From positions 111,935 to 175,934 of the forward strand of contig NZ_WPZQ01000012.1 of assembly GCF_013030265.1 (NCBI RefSeq): 64,000 nt of DNA, written 5' to 3'. The notes beneath the pieces are model-generated. The model ran no database searches, was not told the origin of the DNA, and saw only the letters and a program-made list of their open reading frames with translations. This document shows positions 16,993 through 26,294 of the stretch, in pieces. A program made the translations under genes and the position numbers. The DNA is from Ruegeria arenilitoris (GTDB lineage: Bacteria; Pseudomonadota; Alphaproteobacteria; Rhodobacterales; Rhodobacteraceae). The stretch's first letter is position 1. Every line of letters starts with the position of its first letter.

Positions 16993-18594
16993 ATGGCGGA
17001 ATCAAAGAAAATGCTGGATCCGGACCCACGGATCTATGACTTCGAAACGGAATATGAGCTGGGGCAGGATAACGTCCGGCCTTTTGGCTTGGACATTCAC
17101 AATCCGGTTTTCCTGATCTCGAGTATCGTGATCTTTGCATTTGTGCTTATCGCGCTTGCAAATCAGGAAGCAGCGGCCACATTCTTTGGATGGCTAAGGC
17201 CTTGGCTAACCAGTACTTTCGACTGGTTTCTGGTGCTCTCGGTGAATGCAATCACCCTGTTTTGCCTGGTCCTGATCGTGCTGCCGGTCGGCAGCGTCCG
17301 GATCGGCGGCAAAGACGCTACACCGGACTATTCCTATCCCGGATGGATCGCGATGATGTTCGCAGCCGGTATCGGTATCGGTCTGCTGTTTTTCGGCGTG
17401 ATGGAGCCTGTCTATTACAACTTTGCCGAAGATGGCGGTGCGCGGCCTCTGGGTCTGGATATAGCGGTGCCCGGCAATGAATATGTGGGTGTTGTCGGTA
17501 CCATCCACCACTGGGGTCTTGAGGCATGGGCGGTCTATGCCGCAGTCGGTCTGAGCCTTGCGATATTCGCCTACAACCTTGATCTTCCCCTGACATTGCG
17601 CTCGGCTTTCTATCCAATCCTCGGCGAGCGGGTCTGGGGCTGGTGGGGCCATATCATCGACACGCTGGCCGTATTTGCCACGCTGTTTGGTCTGACAACC
17701 TCACTGGGGCTGGGTGCTCAGCAAGTTGCGGCAGGGCTTTATGAGGTGTTTGGTATCGAACCCAGCCCGACGGTTGTTGTTCTGCTGATCATCGGCATCA
17801 CCATGATTGCCTTGGGATCGGTACTGATGGGGATGGATGCAGGCGTCAAGCGACTGAGCGAGATCAACATGATCATGGCGGTGGGGCTGTTTATCTTCGT
17901 CATTGCAGTGACAGGAATTGGAACAGCAGTGAGTCGCTATTTCAGCGTAATGGCTGATTATGTGCGCCACCTGCCAGCTCTGTCCAACCCGTTCGGTCGT
18001 GAAGACACCAGTTTCTTCCACGGCTGGACGACGTTCTACTGGGCATGGTGGATTGCATGGTCGCCCTTTGTGGGCATGTTTATTGCGCGTATCTCGCGCG
18101 GTCGTACGGTGCGCGAGTTCATCATCTGTGCGCTGCTGGCACCAACCGCTGTCTGCGCCCTGTGGATGTCGACATTCGGTGGCGCGGCGATCGACATGTT
18201 GAACGCTGGCGGTGCCGAAGGCGTCCGCGCAACGGTCATCGATAGCTATGCTCCCGAAGGTGCTTTGTTCGGTTTCCTGAAAGAGCTGCCGCTCTATGGC
18301 ATCGTCGCCCCAATCGCGCTGATCCTGATCGTGGTGTTCTTTGTGACGTCGTCAGACTCGGGCTCGCTGGTCATCGATACAATCACAGCAGGTGGCAAGA
18401 TGGACGCCCCGGTCGTGCAACGCGTGTTCTGGTGCACCCTCGAAGGTCTGGTGGCCATCGCCTTGCTGCTGGGCGGCGGGCTTAGCGCGCTACAGGGTGC
18501 TGCGGTCTCGACCGGAATTCCGTTCACGCTGGTCGTTCTGATCATGTGCTACTGCCTGTGGCTGGCGCTGCGGTCGGAGCGATCGAAGATGTAA
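16993..18594 (+). CDS. BCCT family transporter (betaine/choline/carnitine type)
   Basis: This 533-residue protein has twelve expected transmembrane segments. It carries the BCCT motif AAGIGIGLLFFGVMEP, the Trp-rich block WAWWIAWSPFVGMF and the following ARISRGRTVREF. BCCT carriers take up quaternary ammonium osmolytes or nutrients such as glycine betaine, choline or DMSP using sodium or proton gradients; the substrate is not fixed by the motifs. The start at 16993 has AAGGGC upstream; an upstream TTG would add 12 residues of atypical sequence. The gene has its own terminator. Association with the sulfatase is positional only. Confidence 0.93.
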   Translation: MAESKKMLDPDPRIYDFETEYELGQDNVRPFGLDIHNPVFLISSIVIFAFVLIALANQEAAATFFGWLRPWLTSTFDWFLVLSVNAITLFCLVLIVLPVGSVRIGGKDATPDYSYPGWIAMMFAAGIGIGLLFFGVMEPVYYNFAEDGGARPLGLDIAVPGNEYVGVVGTIHHWGLEAWAVYAAVGLSLAIFAYNLDLPLTLRSAFYPILGERVWGWWGHIIDTLAVFATLFGLTTSLGLGAQQVAAGLYEVFGIEPSPTVVVLLIIGITMIALGSVLMGMDAGVKRLSEINMIMAVGLFIFVIAVTGIGTAVSRYFSVMADYVRHLPALSNPFGREDTSFFHGWTTFYWAWWIAWSPFVGMFIARISRGRTVREFIICALLAPTAVCALWMSTFGGAAIDMLNAGGAEGVRATVIDSYAPEGALFGFLKELPLYGIVAPIALILIVVFFVTSSDSGSLVIDTITAGGKMDAPVVQRVFWCTLEGLVAIALLLGGGLSALQGAAVSTGIPFTLVVLIMCYCLWLALRSERSKM

Positions 18595-18614
18595 CTTAGC
18601 GGCAGAGAAATGCG

Positions 18615-18640
18615 AAACACCCGCCTTCGGGCGGGTGTTT
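18615..18640 (+). terminator. Intrinsic terminator after BCCT transporter
   Basis: A perfect 11-bp stem (AAACACCCGCC with GGCGGGTGTTT) with a UUCG tetraloop starts 20 bp after the stop codon; the T-run is short, inside the stem. The remaining intergenic sequence to 18910 is AT-richer and holds no gene that I can support. Confidence 0.88.
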
Positions 18641-18910
18641 CTATGCTTATGAGTTTTCTGGCCTTTGATTGTTTGAATCTGCAGACAAGCAGCAGACCAC
18701 CACCCGAAACCTTGGTTACACAATGAATATCGTGCGGTTTTGAGCTTCTCCCGCAACACTAGGCCCCTGCTTTTCACGTTCTGTAAGAGCAGAGCCTAAG
18801 TAGATATTGAAACAGGAAAAAACTCGGTTTACGCAAAATGAAATTGATCTGTACGAACCAGTTGGTTCTGTTCGCAGCGGTCGCAAGTATATTAGTGATT
18901 GGATGGATAA

Positions 18911-20005
18911 ATGGTCGCAATAAACTTCGTTACACTGCTGCAAAATGGCTCGCAAACTGTTGTTGACGCGGATGGTGACACGGTTGTTGTCACCGCAACT
19001 TTCACAAGCGATTTTTTCGTCAACGGGTCCGGTGCCGTTCAATCCGACAATGCTGTAGATACGAGTGCAGACTCATTTACCCTATCGTTTTCAAAGCCTG
19101 TCGAGGACTTCACATTTACGGTCGGTGACGTCAATTCCAATGGATTTGCGGGCGGGTTCAATGACCGCATTGTGGTTGAATCCACGCTTAATGGGACACC
19201 AGTCGTCACCAACCTGAACTTCGGGACCAGCGGCACCACGGCAGAATATGAAGCGCCCTTTAACACCAATGTCACCGAAACCGTTACGGTGACAGGGCCC
19301 TTCAACCAAATCACACTGACGAATTTCGACCCGGACCGGCAACACGGCTGGCTGTTCCTGACAACCGGTGATATCGGCGATGTCGTCTGTTTCGTCAGTG
19401 GCACGCAGATTGAAACGGAAACCGGGTTGAAAGCGGTAGAAGATCTTGCGTCGGGAGATCTGATTTTGACCCGCGATAACGGCTACCAGCCGCTCCGATG
19501 GATCGGGAAGAAAAAGGTATCGGCCGCACGTCTCGGCGAAAATGAGAAACTGCGCCCCGTCCGGATCAAGGCCGGGGCACTGGCATCTGGGTTGCCGCAT
19601 CGTGATCTGGTTGTTTCCCGTCAGCACAGGATGCTCGCCGTTTCCGATGTGGCCAAACGCATGTTCGGAAGTTCGGAGGTTCTGGTTCCCGCTCACAAAC
19701 TGACCGCGCTACCTGATATCGAGATTGAAACCGCGGAAGAGCCAGTTACCTATTACCATCTTTTGTTTGATGATCATGAGATCATCTATGCCGAAGGGAC
19801 ACCAACCGAAAGCTTGCATACGGGTCCGGAAGCCCTCAAGACGCTTTCATCGGACGCGATAGAAGAAGTTCTGATGCTGTTCCCGGAATTGGCCGAGCGT
19901 GGCAATTCACAAGATCTGGCGCGCTATACCCCGCCTGGGCGTCGCCAGAAGAACTTCATTGCTCGACTCGGAAAGAACAATCGACCGTTTGTCGCGCAGA
20001 ATTGA
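18911..20005 (+). CDS. Hint-domain protein (Hint_2 type), second copy
   Basis: This 364-residue protein has an N-terminal region of about 155 residues with beta-strand repeats (LSFSKPVEDFTFTVGDVNSNGF, like extracellular lectin or adhesin modules). A Hint domain follows from VCFVSGTQIETETGLKAVEDL, with SGDLILTRDNG, RWIGKKKV and SRQHRM. The Hint core aligns by eye with 6026-7045, but the N-termini differ, as expected for a shared processing module on different cargo. No signal peptide is seen. It lies between pnp and rpsO in the inserted gene block. Confidence 0.86.
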   Translation: MVAINFVTLLQNGSQTVVDADGDTVVVTATFTSDFFVNGSGAVQSDNAVDTSADSFTLSFSKPVEDFTFTVGDVNSNGFAGGFNDRIVVESTLNGTPVVTNLNFGTSGTTAEYEAPFNTNVTETVTVTGPFNQITLTNFDPDRQHGWLFLTTGDIGDVVCFVSGTQIETETGLKAVEDLASGDLILTRDNGYQPLRWIGKKKVSAARLGENEKLRPVRIKAGALASGLPHRDLVVSRQHRMLAVSDVAKRMFGSSEVLVPAHKLTALPDIEIETAEEPVTYYHLLFDDHEIIYAEGTPTESLHTGPEALKTLSSDAIEEVLMLFPELAERGNSQDLARYTPPGRRQKNFIARLGKNNRPFVAQN

Positions 20006-20211
20006 AACACCCAGACAGGCCGATACGCTCTTCTCTAGAGTCGGAAGTACGATCTGGAGAGCTTTGCCGGATATTTGCCACCTGCGAAGTTGCGCTGCTG
20101 TTTGTATGAACGGCAATACAAAGCCTGTACTCAAAATAGGTGAACGCTGTCAGAAGCCGTCGACAACCCGGATCGATCGCGAGATACGGTTGTTAGTGAA
20201 CTGCAAATAAA

Positions 20212-20236
20212 TACGCCCACCAAAATGGCGGGCGTA
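20212..20236 (-). terminator. Intrinsic terminator of rpsO
   Basis: On the minus strand, TACGCCCGCC and GGTGGGCGTA pair with a 5-nt ATTTT loop (one G-U pair), followed by TTTATTTG, 60 bp after the rpsO stop. A second smaller hairpin around GGGTTTCAAACCC (20260-20280) precedes it. The rest of 20006-20296 shows nothing gene-like. Confidence 0.75.
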
Positions 20237-20296
20237 CAAAGACGTACTAATTGTACAAACTGGGTTTCAAACCCGGTACAAATCACACAAGGGCGA

Positions 20297-20566
20297 TTAG
20301 CGGCGGATGCCCAGTTTTTTGATCAGGTCCTGGTAACGCGCTTCTTCTTTGCCCTTCAGGTAGTCCAGCAGCTTACGACGCTGGGCAACCATCTTCAGCA
20401 GACCACGACGACCGTGGTTGTCTTTTTTGTGGGTCTTGAAGTGCTCGGTCAGGGTGGTGATGCGCGAGGTTAGGATTGCAACCTGTACTTCAGGCGAACC
20501 GGTGTCGCCGTCTTTGGTTGCGAATTCTTTCATGACGCGTGCTTTTTCAGCGGCAGTGATCGACAT
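20297..20566 (-). CDS. rpsO: 30S ribosomal protein S15
   Basis: The 89-residue sequence is typical S15, from [30 protein letters not shown] through [16 protein letters not shown] to [13 protein letters not shown]15 binds the 16S rRNA central domain early in 30S assembly. A GGAGACC site precedes the start. It is followed by its own terminator, and pnp, its usual neighbour, lies about 10.9 kb downstream. Confidence 0.98.
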   Translation of the reverse strand: MSITAAEKARVMKEFATKDGDTGSPEVQVAILTSRITTLTEHFKTHKKDNHGRRGLLKMVAQRRKLLDYLKGKEEARYQDLIKKLGIRR

Positions 20567-20715
20567 CGGGGTCTCCTTTAAAGGTTAGAGTTGATGGCGC
20601 AGGCCGGGATGTCGTCCAGCACAGGCCCATGGAGAAAACCGCACCGATTCCGATGCGGATGCGCGCGTATAAGCGTATTTCGGGTAAATGGCAAAGGGAT
20701 TCTGTGTCCCTGACC

Positions 20716-21717
20716 CTACACGCTAAATCGCGCAAGTTCTGCCTGAGTGATGAGTTGGATGTCGTCGAGCGTCATGCCCTCGGCCCCGAAAAGATGCGCC
20801 ACTTCATGACCATTGACCGTCACACGGGTGAGGGTTTCGTTCTCGTCGTCCCGTTGGATGCTGATTTCCGGGTCGGCCTCTTCCTCCCAAGTGATCAGCA
20901 GTTTGTCTTCACCCGGCTGGAAACCCATGACGGTGACCTCTTCGTCGTCGGTGTCGGTATCCAGAATAATGTCGTCAGCGCCCGCACCGCCCGTGGCTAC
21001 ATCTCCGCCACTAGCAATTATAGTGTCATCGCCGGAACCCCCATTCAGGAAATCTCTCGTCTCGGTTCCGTCGCCGTCGTCACCCGACAACGTGTCATTG
21101 CCATCACCGCCGAACAGTGAGTCCGCGCCCTCACCACCTGCCAGAATGTCGTTACCTGCGCCCCCTTGCAGGGCATCGTCATCACCGCCTCCTAGCAAGG
21201 TATCGTTGCCCTGTCCGCCAAACAGCTCGTCTTCGCCGTCATCACCGTTCAATTTGTCGTCGCCAGAATGGCCGAACAGTTGATCATCCCCGGTTTCGCC
21301 CGCCAGCAGGTCGTCACCTGCCTCTCCGTGCAACAAGTCATTGCCGGTGCCACCGGTCAGTGTGTCCTCTCCATCTCCGCCATGCAGGATGTCATCCCCA
21401 GCGGCGCCATCGATGATATCGTCACCGCCATATCCATTGATTTGATCGTTCCCGTCCTGTCCTGTCAGATTGTCTGCTGCATCCTGCCCGACCATGACGA
21501 GATTTCCGTCACATTCCGAGATCACCTGCCCGGTGTCATCGGCTGTAGGTTCATCGACATTCTCGTCAATCTCGAGAAACTGACCGTTTGAAAAACCATC
21601 CTCCGGCGCATCGTCGTCTACGTCGTCAGAATCGCTTTCATCGGTGATGAAGACGTCGCTGAGTGCGTAGGCCGCGCCACCAACAGCGGCCAGACCAAGA
21701 AACCCGATAAGAAACAT
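20716..21717 (-). CDS. RTX-type calcium-binding repeat protein with N-terminal membrane helix
   Basis: This 333-residue protein has an N-terminal hydrophobic helix ([19 protein letters not shown]), a very acidic linker ([16 protein letters not shown]), then about a dozen GGxGxDxLxG nonapeptide repeats (about 85-235) that form Ca-binding beta-rolls. A C-terminal region contains [21 protein letters not shown]. The start at 21717 is preceded by GGAGGGG and gives the hydrophobic N-terminus; the longer ORF to 21762 lacks a better site. Unlike classical RTX toxins it is short and carries a membrane or signal helix, so anchoring in the periplasm is possible. Confidence 0.88.
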   Translation of the reverse strand: MFLIGFLGLAAVGGAAYALSDVFITDESDSDDVDDDAPEDGFSNGQFLEIDENVDEPTADDTGQVISECDGNLVMVGQDAADNLTGQDGNDQINGYGGDDIIDGAAGDDILHGGDGEDTLTGGTGNDLLHGEAGDDLLAGETGDDQLFGHSGDDKLNGDDGEDELFGGQGNDTLLGGGDDDALQGGAGNDILAGGEGADSLFGGDGNDTLSGDDGDGTETRDFLNGGSGDDTIIASGGDVATGGAGADDIILDTDTDDEEVTVMGFQPGEDKLLITWEEEADPEISIQRDDENETLTRVTVNGHEVAHLFGAEGMTLDDIQLITQAELARFSV

Positions 21718-21812
21718 GAAACCCCTCCGAAAGCACAGTGCTTCTTGGGTAAAATGTCCCATGTGTTCAGTGAGTTGGTCAAAGCCAACTTGACTCTGTG
21801 GTTAACCCTTTG

Positions 21813-22322
21813 TCACCCGTCCCAGCGTTCAGGTTGCTGAGTGTAAGCGATATAGAGGGGGTGCTTGGGGTGGCCATCCTTGGTCAGTCCAAGGTGATAG
21901 AGCGGGTGCCCCGTTTTTCGCAACAGATGCTCTACGGCAGGACCGCGATCCAGATGCGCACCGTGGGTGCCCCATGCTGCGATGACCTGATCAGCCCATT
22001 CGACACCGTCCAGAATGGCTGCATCATTCTCCGGTCCAACCGGATCATCGGCGGCACGCATCTTGCGGGGGTCGGTGTCGCGCCATGCAAAGATGTTGGT
22101 TACCTGAAACGCACCAAATCCCAGCGCACGCGCGCGGCGTTCGCAGCGTTCGACCGTGGGGTCGTTCTGCACCTCGGTCGCGGTGGAGGGGTTCAGCATG
22201 ACGAATAACGCCTTGCGCCCGGCCGGGTCCCAGATGCGGGTCAGGCTATAGCGATAGTTCTCGCAATCGGAATAAATGGCGGTCGAGGGCGCGTCGCCCT
22301 TGGTATGCGTTCGGGTGATCAT
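21813..22322 (-). CDS. DUF1643 domain-containing protein
   Basis: This 169-residue cytoplasmic protein has the DUF1643 hallmark FVMLNPSTATEVQNDPTVERCERRARALGFG, then NIFAWRDTDPRKM, AAWGTHG and HLGLTKDGHPKHPLY. The family is widespread in bacteria and phages, with no established activity that I know of. The gene begins 22 bp after the truB stop in the same direction, so it probably belongs to the rbfA-truB transcription unit. Confidence 0.88.
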   Translation of the reverse strand: MITRTHTKGDAPSTAIYSDCENYRYSLTRIWDPAGRKALFVMLNPSTATEVQNDPTVERCERRARALGFGAFQVTNIFAWRDTDPRKMRAADDPVGPENDAAILDGVEWADQVIAAWGTHGAHLDRGPAVEHLLRKTGHPLYHLGLTKDGHPKHPLYIAYTQQPERWDG

Positions 22323-22343
22323 GCCCTTCGCCTAACACGCCGT

Positions 22344-23249
22344 TTAATCGACGAACACCCGGTTGGGATGCAATTCGCCGGATTTGTAGATCCCTACAGC
22401 AACGGCCTTGCCGTCCAGCGAAGCCCAGGCCTCGTCGCCGTATTCCACGTCCGAAGCCAGTACCATACCGGGATTGCCATTACGCAGACGGGTGGCACCT
22501 TCGGGTGTGCATTTCAGTTCCGGCAAATCTGCAAGCCCGGTTTCCAGCGGGTGCAGATATTCGTCCAGAGCAGTGGTCTTGGCCATCTCGTCGATCTGTT
22601 CGATGCTCAACCCGTTTTCGACTTCGAACGGGCCGGACCAGATACGGCGCAGTTCCTTGACATGGCCGTGGCACCCCAGCGCCGCGCCCAGATCGCGGGC
22701 GATAGATCGCACATAACCGCCTTTACCGCAGGTCATTTCCAGCATCACGTGATCTTCGTCGGGGCGGTCAACGAGGATCAGCTCTTCAACCCACAAGGGC
22801 CGGGCGGATAGCTCAATATCCTCGCCATCGCGGGCCAGCTTATAGGCGCGCTGCCCATCGATCTTCACGGCCGAGAACTTGGGCGGGACCTGCATGATGT
22901 CGCCCAGAAACGGGGTGAGCGCCTGTTTGATATCGTCGTCCGATGGGCGCGCATTGCTTTCCGCAATCACTTCACCTTCGGCGTCGTCGGTGTTGGTTGC
23001 CTGACCCAGACGCACGGTGAAGGTATAGGCTTTCAGGGCGTCAGTGATGTACGGAACGGTCTTGGTCGCCTCACCCAAAGCCACGGCCAAAACACCGGTC
23101 GCCTCGGGGTCCAGCGTGCCTGCATGGCCTGCTTTCTTGGCGTCCATAGCCCAACGCACCTTGTTGACCACAGCGGTCGAGGTCATGCCCGCGGGCTTGT
23201 CCACTACCAGCCAGCCTGAAATGTCACGACCCTTGCGTTTGCGTCCCAT
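22344..23249 (-). CDS. truB: tRNA pseudouridine(55) synthase
   Basis: This 301-residue protein makes pseudouridine 55 in the T-loop of tRNAs. The catalytic Asp47 lies in [14 protein letters not shown], and the [17 protein letters not shown] and [11 protein letters not shown] blocks are present. A C-terminal PUA-like tail contains [19 protein letters not shown] and downstream strands. It lies in the conserved rbfA-truB neighbourhood, but with a glycosidase-like gene between the two. Confidence 0.97.
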   Translation of the reverse strand: MGRKRKGRDISGWLVVDKPAGMTSTAVVNKVRWAMDAKKAGHAGTLDPEATGVLAVALGEATKTVPYITDALKAYTFTVRLGQATNTDDAEGEVIAESNARPSDDDIKQALTPFLGDIMQVPPKFSAVKIDGQRAYKLARDGEDIELSARPLWVEELILVDRPDEDHVMLEMTCGKGGYVRSIARDLGAALGCHGHVKELRRIWSGPFEVENGLSIEQIDEMAKTTALDEYLHPLETGLADLPELKCTPEGATRLRNGNPGMVLASDVEYGDEAWASLDGKAVAVGIYKSGELHPNRVFVD

Positions 23250-23309
23250 CTTGCACCTTGCTCTTTGCTGAGGCGCGCGAGTTAGCGGATCACCTTCGCC
23301 CTGTCAATT

Positions 23310-24047
23310 TCAGGGTGCGTCTTCAACCACGCCCACGATTGGTCCCAGCGAAAACCCGACATCTGATCGATTGCTCGCACGGTCATACATGCGAGAGATA
23401 TTGCCATCAAAGAACAGCGCATTCGGAGTGTTGAGCACGTCGCGGAAAAGGCTGCCGAACTCGTGGAATGTGACGTAGTCCTCTGAGATCGCGAACACGG
23501 CGCGGGTGCCGTCGTTGCTGGTGCCTACCCCGTTGCGGACATAGCGCGATGTCGAATCGGGCAGAAAGCGCGGATGCAGTTCACCATCAATGACCAGCAT
23601 CGGGCCAGATTGGGTGGCAAAGCGGCATTCGGGCGTCTGGTCGACAAAATCCAGCGTTTCGAAGACGTCAGCGCGACCTTCCCGGATGCAGAACACCCCG
23701 TTCGGCAACAGGCCGAAATTGCCGGGGCCAGGATTCGGGATCACTCGCATGACCTCCTGACCATTCTCAACGTAGTGGCCCACAGGCGAGCGGTCGTCGT
23801 GGTACATTCCCGCGTTCATCGCAAACGCCAGACGTTTATTTCCAGGTTCAAGCGCCTCGTTTACCGAAGAGAAATGTCCTAGCAGGTCACCGTTTTCGTC
23901 GTTGAGAAACAGCTGCAGGTCTTCGTTGGCGGCATCCACCTCGCAGACAGTGTACCGCTTGTCCTCATGGGTCAGCTTTTCACAGGTGACCGCAGAAGCT
24001 TGCGCAGCCCAGAAGACCGCGCCCAAGATGACAAATGCTCGGATCAC
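23310..24047 (-). CDS. Exported phosphodiester glycosidase (NAGPA domain) family protein
   Basis: This 245-residue protein has a signal peptide ([19 protein letters not shown]) and the NAGPA/DUF2233 fold. Its marks are [51 protein letters not shown] and [12 protein letters not shown]. Members act as periplasmic phosphodiester glycosidases or bind exopolysaccharide; the exact substrate is unknown. Its ATG overlaps the rbfA stop by 4 bp, so it is translationally coupled into the rbfA-truB operon. Confidence 0.88.
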   Translation of the reverse strand: MIRAFVILGAVFWAAQASAVTCEKLTHEDKRYTVCEVDAANEDLQLFLNDENGDLLGHFSSVNEALEPGNKRLAFAMNAGMYHDDRSPVGHYVENGQEVMRVIPNPGPGNFGLLPNGVFCIREGRADVFETLDFVDQTPECRFATQSGPMLVIDGELHPRFLPDSTSRYVRNGVGTSNDGTRAVFAISEDYVTFHEFGSLFRDVLNTPNALFFDGNISRMYDRASNRSDVGFSLGPIVGVVEDAP

Positions 24048-24439
24048 TCGTCCAGATCGCGGCGCACCGCGTCCTGATTGAACATGCGGCGTGTGTCGTC
24101 CAGGCGGTCAAACGTGTCATCCAGACGGAATCGCAGATCGGGTGAAAACTTCAGACCGACCTTCTTACCAACCATGCGTCGCAACTCGCTCTTGTTTCGG
24201 GCCAGCAGTTCGATCACGTCCTCCTGCCCTTTGCCGCCCAGCGGCAGCACATAGGCGGTGGCGATTTTCAGATCGGGCGAGGTGCGCACCTCACCCACGG
24301 TGATCGACATACGGTTCAGGTCGGGGTCGTGGACATCTCCGCGCGCCAGAACCTCGGACAGGGTGCGGCGGATCAGTTCGCCGACGCGCAGCTGTCGTTG
24401 GGACGGGCCGGGGCCATCGTGGAATTTGTTCTTTGCCAT
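24044..24439 (-). CDS. rbfA: 30S ribosome-binding factor A
   Basis: This 131-residue protein has the KH-like RbfA fold: [24 protein letters not shown], then [23 protein letters not shown] and [18 protein letters not shown]. It binds immature 30S subunits and helps 16S rRNA 5'-end maturation, especially in the cold. It is divergent from dapB across a 92-bp promoter region. Confidence 0.96.
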   Translation of the reverse strand: MAKNKFHDGPGPSQRQLRVGELIRRTLSEVLARGDVHDPDLNRMSITVGEVRTSPDLKIATAYVLPLGGKGQEDVIELLARNKSELRRMVGKKVGLKFSPDLRFRLDDTFDRLDDTRRMFNQDAVRRDLDE

Positions 24440-24531
24440 ATCCCCGATCTAAGCCCAAAGCAGGGCTTTGCCAAGCGGCCCCGAACGGGGTAGGAGGCTT
24501 TGAGCCGACTTAAACATGAAGGACCAGCGCA

Positions 24532-25341
24532 ATGACCCATATTCCGGGGATCGTCATTACAGGGGCTTCGGGCCGCATGGGCCAGATGCTGATCAAGACC
24601 GTCACGGACAGCGATCAGGCACGTCTGGTGGGCGTCGTCGAGCGCAAGGGCCACGACTGGGTCGGGCAGGATGTCGGCGAAGCGGTGGGCGGTCAGGCGC
24701 TGGGCGTGAAAGTCACCGATGATCCGCTTGAGGCGTTTTCGCAGGCGCAAGCCGTTATCGATTTTACCGCGCCAGAAGCGACGTTGGAATTTGCCGCTCT
24801 GGCTGCGCAGGCGCGTTGTGTTCATGTGATCGGCACCACCGGCATGACTGACGAACAGATCGCCGCGCTGGAACCGGCTTCGCGACACGCTGTCATCGTG
24901 CGGGCAGGCAACATGAGCCTCGGCGTGAACCTGCTGGTGCAACTGACCAAAAAGGTTGCCGCTGCGCTGGATGAGGATTTCGACATCGAGGTCGTCGAAG
25001 GCCATCACCACCACAAGGTCGATGCTCCGTCGGGCACCGCATTGATGCTGGGTGAGGCCGCTGCCGAAGGACGCGGCGTGAAGCTGGAAGATGTGTCTGA
25101 CCGGGGCCGCGACGGCATCACGGGTGCGCGCCAACGTGGCAATATCGGTTTCCATGCTATTCGTGGCGGCGACATTGTGGGTGAACACGACGTCCTGTTC
25201 GCTGCCCCCGGAGAACGTATTGTGTTGCGCCACCTGGCCACAGATCGCGCCATCTTTGCCCGCGGCGCGCTGAAGGCAGCGCTGTGGGGACAGGGTAAAG
25301 CGCCCGGTCAGTATGACATGGTGGATGTGCTGGGGCTGTAG
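24532..25341 (+). CDS. dapB: 4-hydroxy-tetrahydrodipicolinate reductase
   Basis: This 269-residue NAD(P)H-dependent reductase belongs to the diaminopimelate/lysine biosynthesis pathway. The cofactor loop [10 protein letters not shown] is at the N-terminus, [11 protein letters not shown] follows, and the substrate/catalytic block [15 protein letters not shown] lies near residue 155. It is full length for the family. It ends only 14 bp from the convergent exported AlaRS-like gene. Its presence shows lysine is made by the DAP route, so the saccharopine enzymes at 58-61 kb are more likely catabolic. Confidence 0.98.
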   Translation: MTHIPGIVITGASGRMGQMLIKTVTDSDQARLVGVVERKGHDWVGQDVGEAVGGQALGVKVTDDPLEAFSQAQAVIDFTAPEATLEFAALAAQARCVHVIGTTGMTDEQIAALEPASRHAVIVRAGNMSLGVNLLVQLTKKVAAALDEDFDIEVVEGHHHHKVDAPSGTALMLGEAAAEGRGVKLEDVSDRGRDGITGARQRGNIGFHAIRGGDIVGEHDVLFAAPGERIVLRHLATDRAIFARGALKAALWGQGKAPGQYDMVDVLGL

Positions 25342-25354
25342 TCTGTAGTCCCTG

Positions 25355-26215
25355 CTACCGGAACGCGGCCAGGCCAGGCGGCTCTGCGCCGTTTTCTCCC
25401 GCCGTCGAAAAGAGCAGCCCTAACCGCTGGTCCCAAGTCGGAAACTTGCCGGTCACCGCAAAGGTCAGGCGCTCGGCCCCGATTGAGATGCCAAGAGGCG
25501 CGGCGGTGCCGTCGATTACGATCTCACCGATCTCGGTCCAATTGGCCGTTGGGGGATAGGCGGAAGGGGCCGGTTCTTCCGTATCGCCGACGCGGTAATA
25601 GACGCCCATCGTTACGATGTAGTCGTCGCCAAACGGATCAGGAAAGAAATAGCCCGAGGCGTCGCGGGCGGCCAAAGCCTCGGCCTCATCCCGCAACAGG
25701 ACCTTTTCTGCAAAAGGCAGGCCCATCTCGTCCAGCACCGGACGCATATTGTCGGCTTGCGGAACGCTGACAAAGGCGATGCGGGATGGATCGAGGGCAA
25801 AGCTTTCGGTCAAAAGCCGTATCATCAGGCGGGTTGTGGTTTGACCATTGGCGGCACCCTCCGGATGGCAGCCAACTTCATGAAACAGTGGTAAAACATC
25901 TGCTCGGGATTTTTCACCGACATCTCCCACTCGGGCCAGCGGCTGGATCACGAAGGCATTGGCGGGGAGCGCGTCTTGATCGAAATCGTGTCGCAGGCCT
26001 CCGTTATAGTCGTCGGTACCGGTCGCAATCGGAAGCGGCGTGGCTTCTTGTAGCCCAAGTTCGGAAAATGCGGATTTCAGACGGTCCAACGTTTTTCTGA
26101 ACTCCAGTTCAAACGCCTCATGTTGATCTGTTGCTGCGATTGCAATCCGGGGCAGCATTGCCCCAACCGTGGCAGCGGTTCCAAGTTGCACAACTTTGCG
26201 CCTGTTCAAGCCCAT
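25355..26215 (-). CDS. Exported protein resembling a class II (alanyl) tRNA-synthetase core
   Basis: The 286 residues start with a Tat-like signal (MGLNRRKVVQLGTAATVGAML, RR at 5-6, cleavage near IAIA-A). The mature part follows the order of an AlaRS catalytic core. VIQPLARVGDVGEKSRADVL (89-108) resembles the AlaRS block VIQPCIR.ND...VGR..RH. FHEVGCHPEG resembles FEMLGNFSFG, LLTESFALDPSRIAFVSV resembles LTE.LGLD..R.YVTV, and GISIGAERLTFAV (242-254) matches class II motif 3 with its Glu-Arg. The HHHTFFE residues are absent and there is no tRNA-binding or editing domain. The ATG at 26215 has GGGAGG upstream. The homology is by eye; function unknown. Confidence 0.6.
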   Translation of the reverse strand: MGLNRRKVVQLGTAATVGAMLPRIAIAATDQHEAFELEFRKTLDRLKSAFSELGLQEATPLPIATGTDDYNGGLRHDFDQDALPANAFVIQPLARVGDVGEKSRADVLPLFHEVGCHPEGAANGQTTTRLMIRLLTESFALDPSRIAFVSVPQADNMRPVLDEMGLPFAEKVLLRDEAEALAARDASGYFFPDPFGDDYIVTMGVYYRVGDTEEPAPSAYPPTANWTEIGEIVIDGTAAPLGISIGAERLTFAVTGKFPTWDQRLGLLFSTAGENGAEPPGLAAFR

Positions 26216-26235
26216 AAGATGCCTCCCTGACATGA

Positions 26236-26247
26236 CGTTCGCGAACG
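26236..26247. promoter_or_regulatory. CGTTCGCGAACG palindrome before the AlaRS-like gene
   Basis: A perfect 12-bp palindrome lies 21 bp upstream of the ATG at 26215, just before the GGGAGG ribosome site. It is a candidate operator in the 79-bp region between this gene and the TetR gene. Short GC palindromes also arise by chance, so support is modest. Confidence 0.35.
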
Positions 26248-26294
26248 ATATGCCGAGAATAACACAGAAGAACCGGTCAGGGGTTAAGGGATTC

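Noticed and set aside
20105..20290. Possible tRNA or small RNA suggested by GGGTTTCAAACCC and repeated GTAC in the rpsO downstream region
   Set aside because: No cloverleaf can be formed; the structures are better explained as rpsO 3'-end hairpins and terminator.
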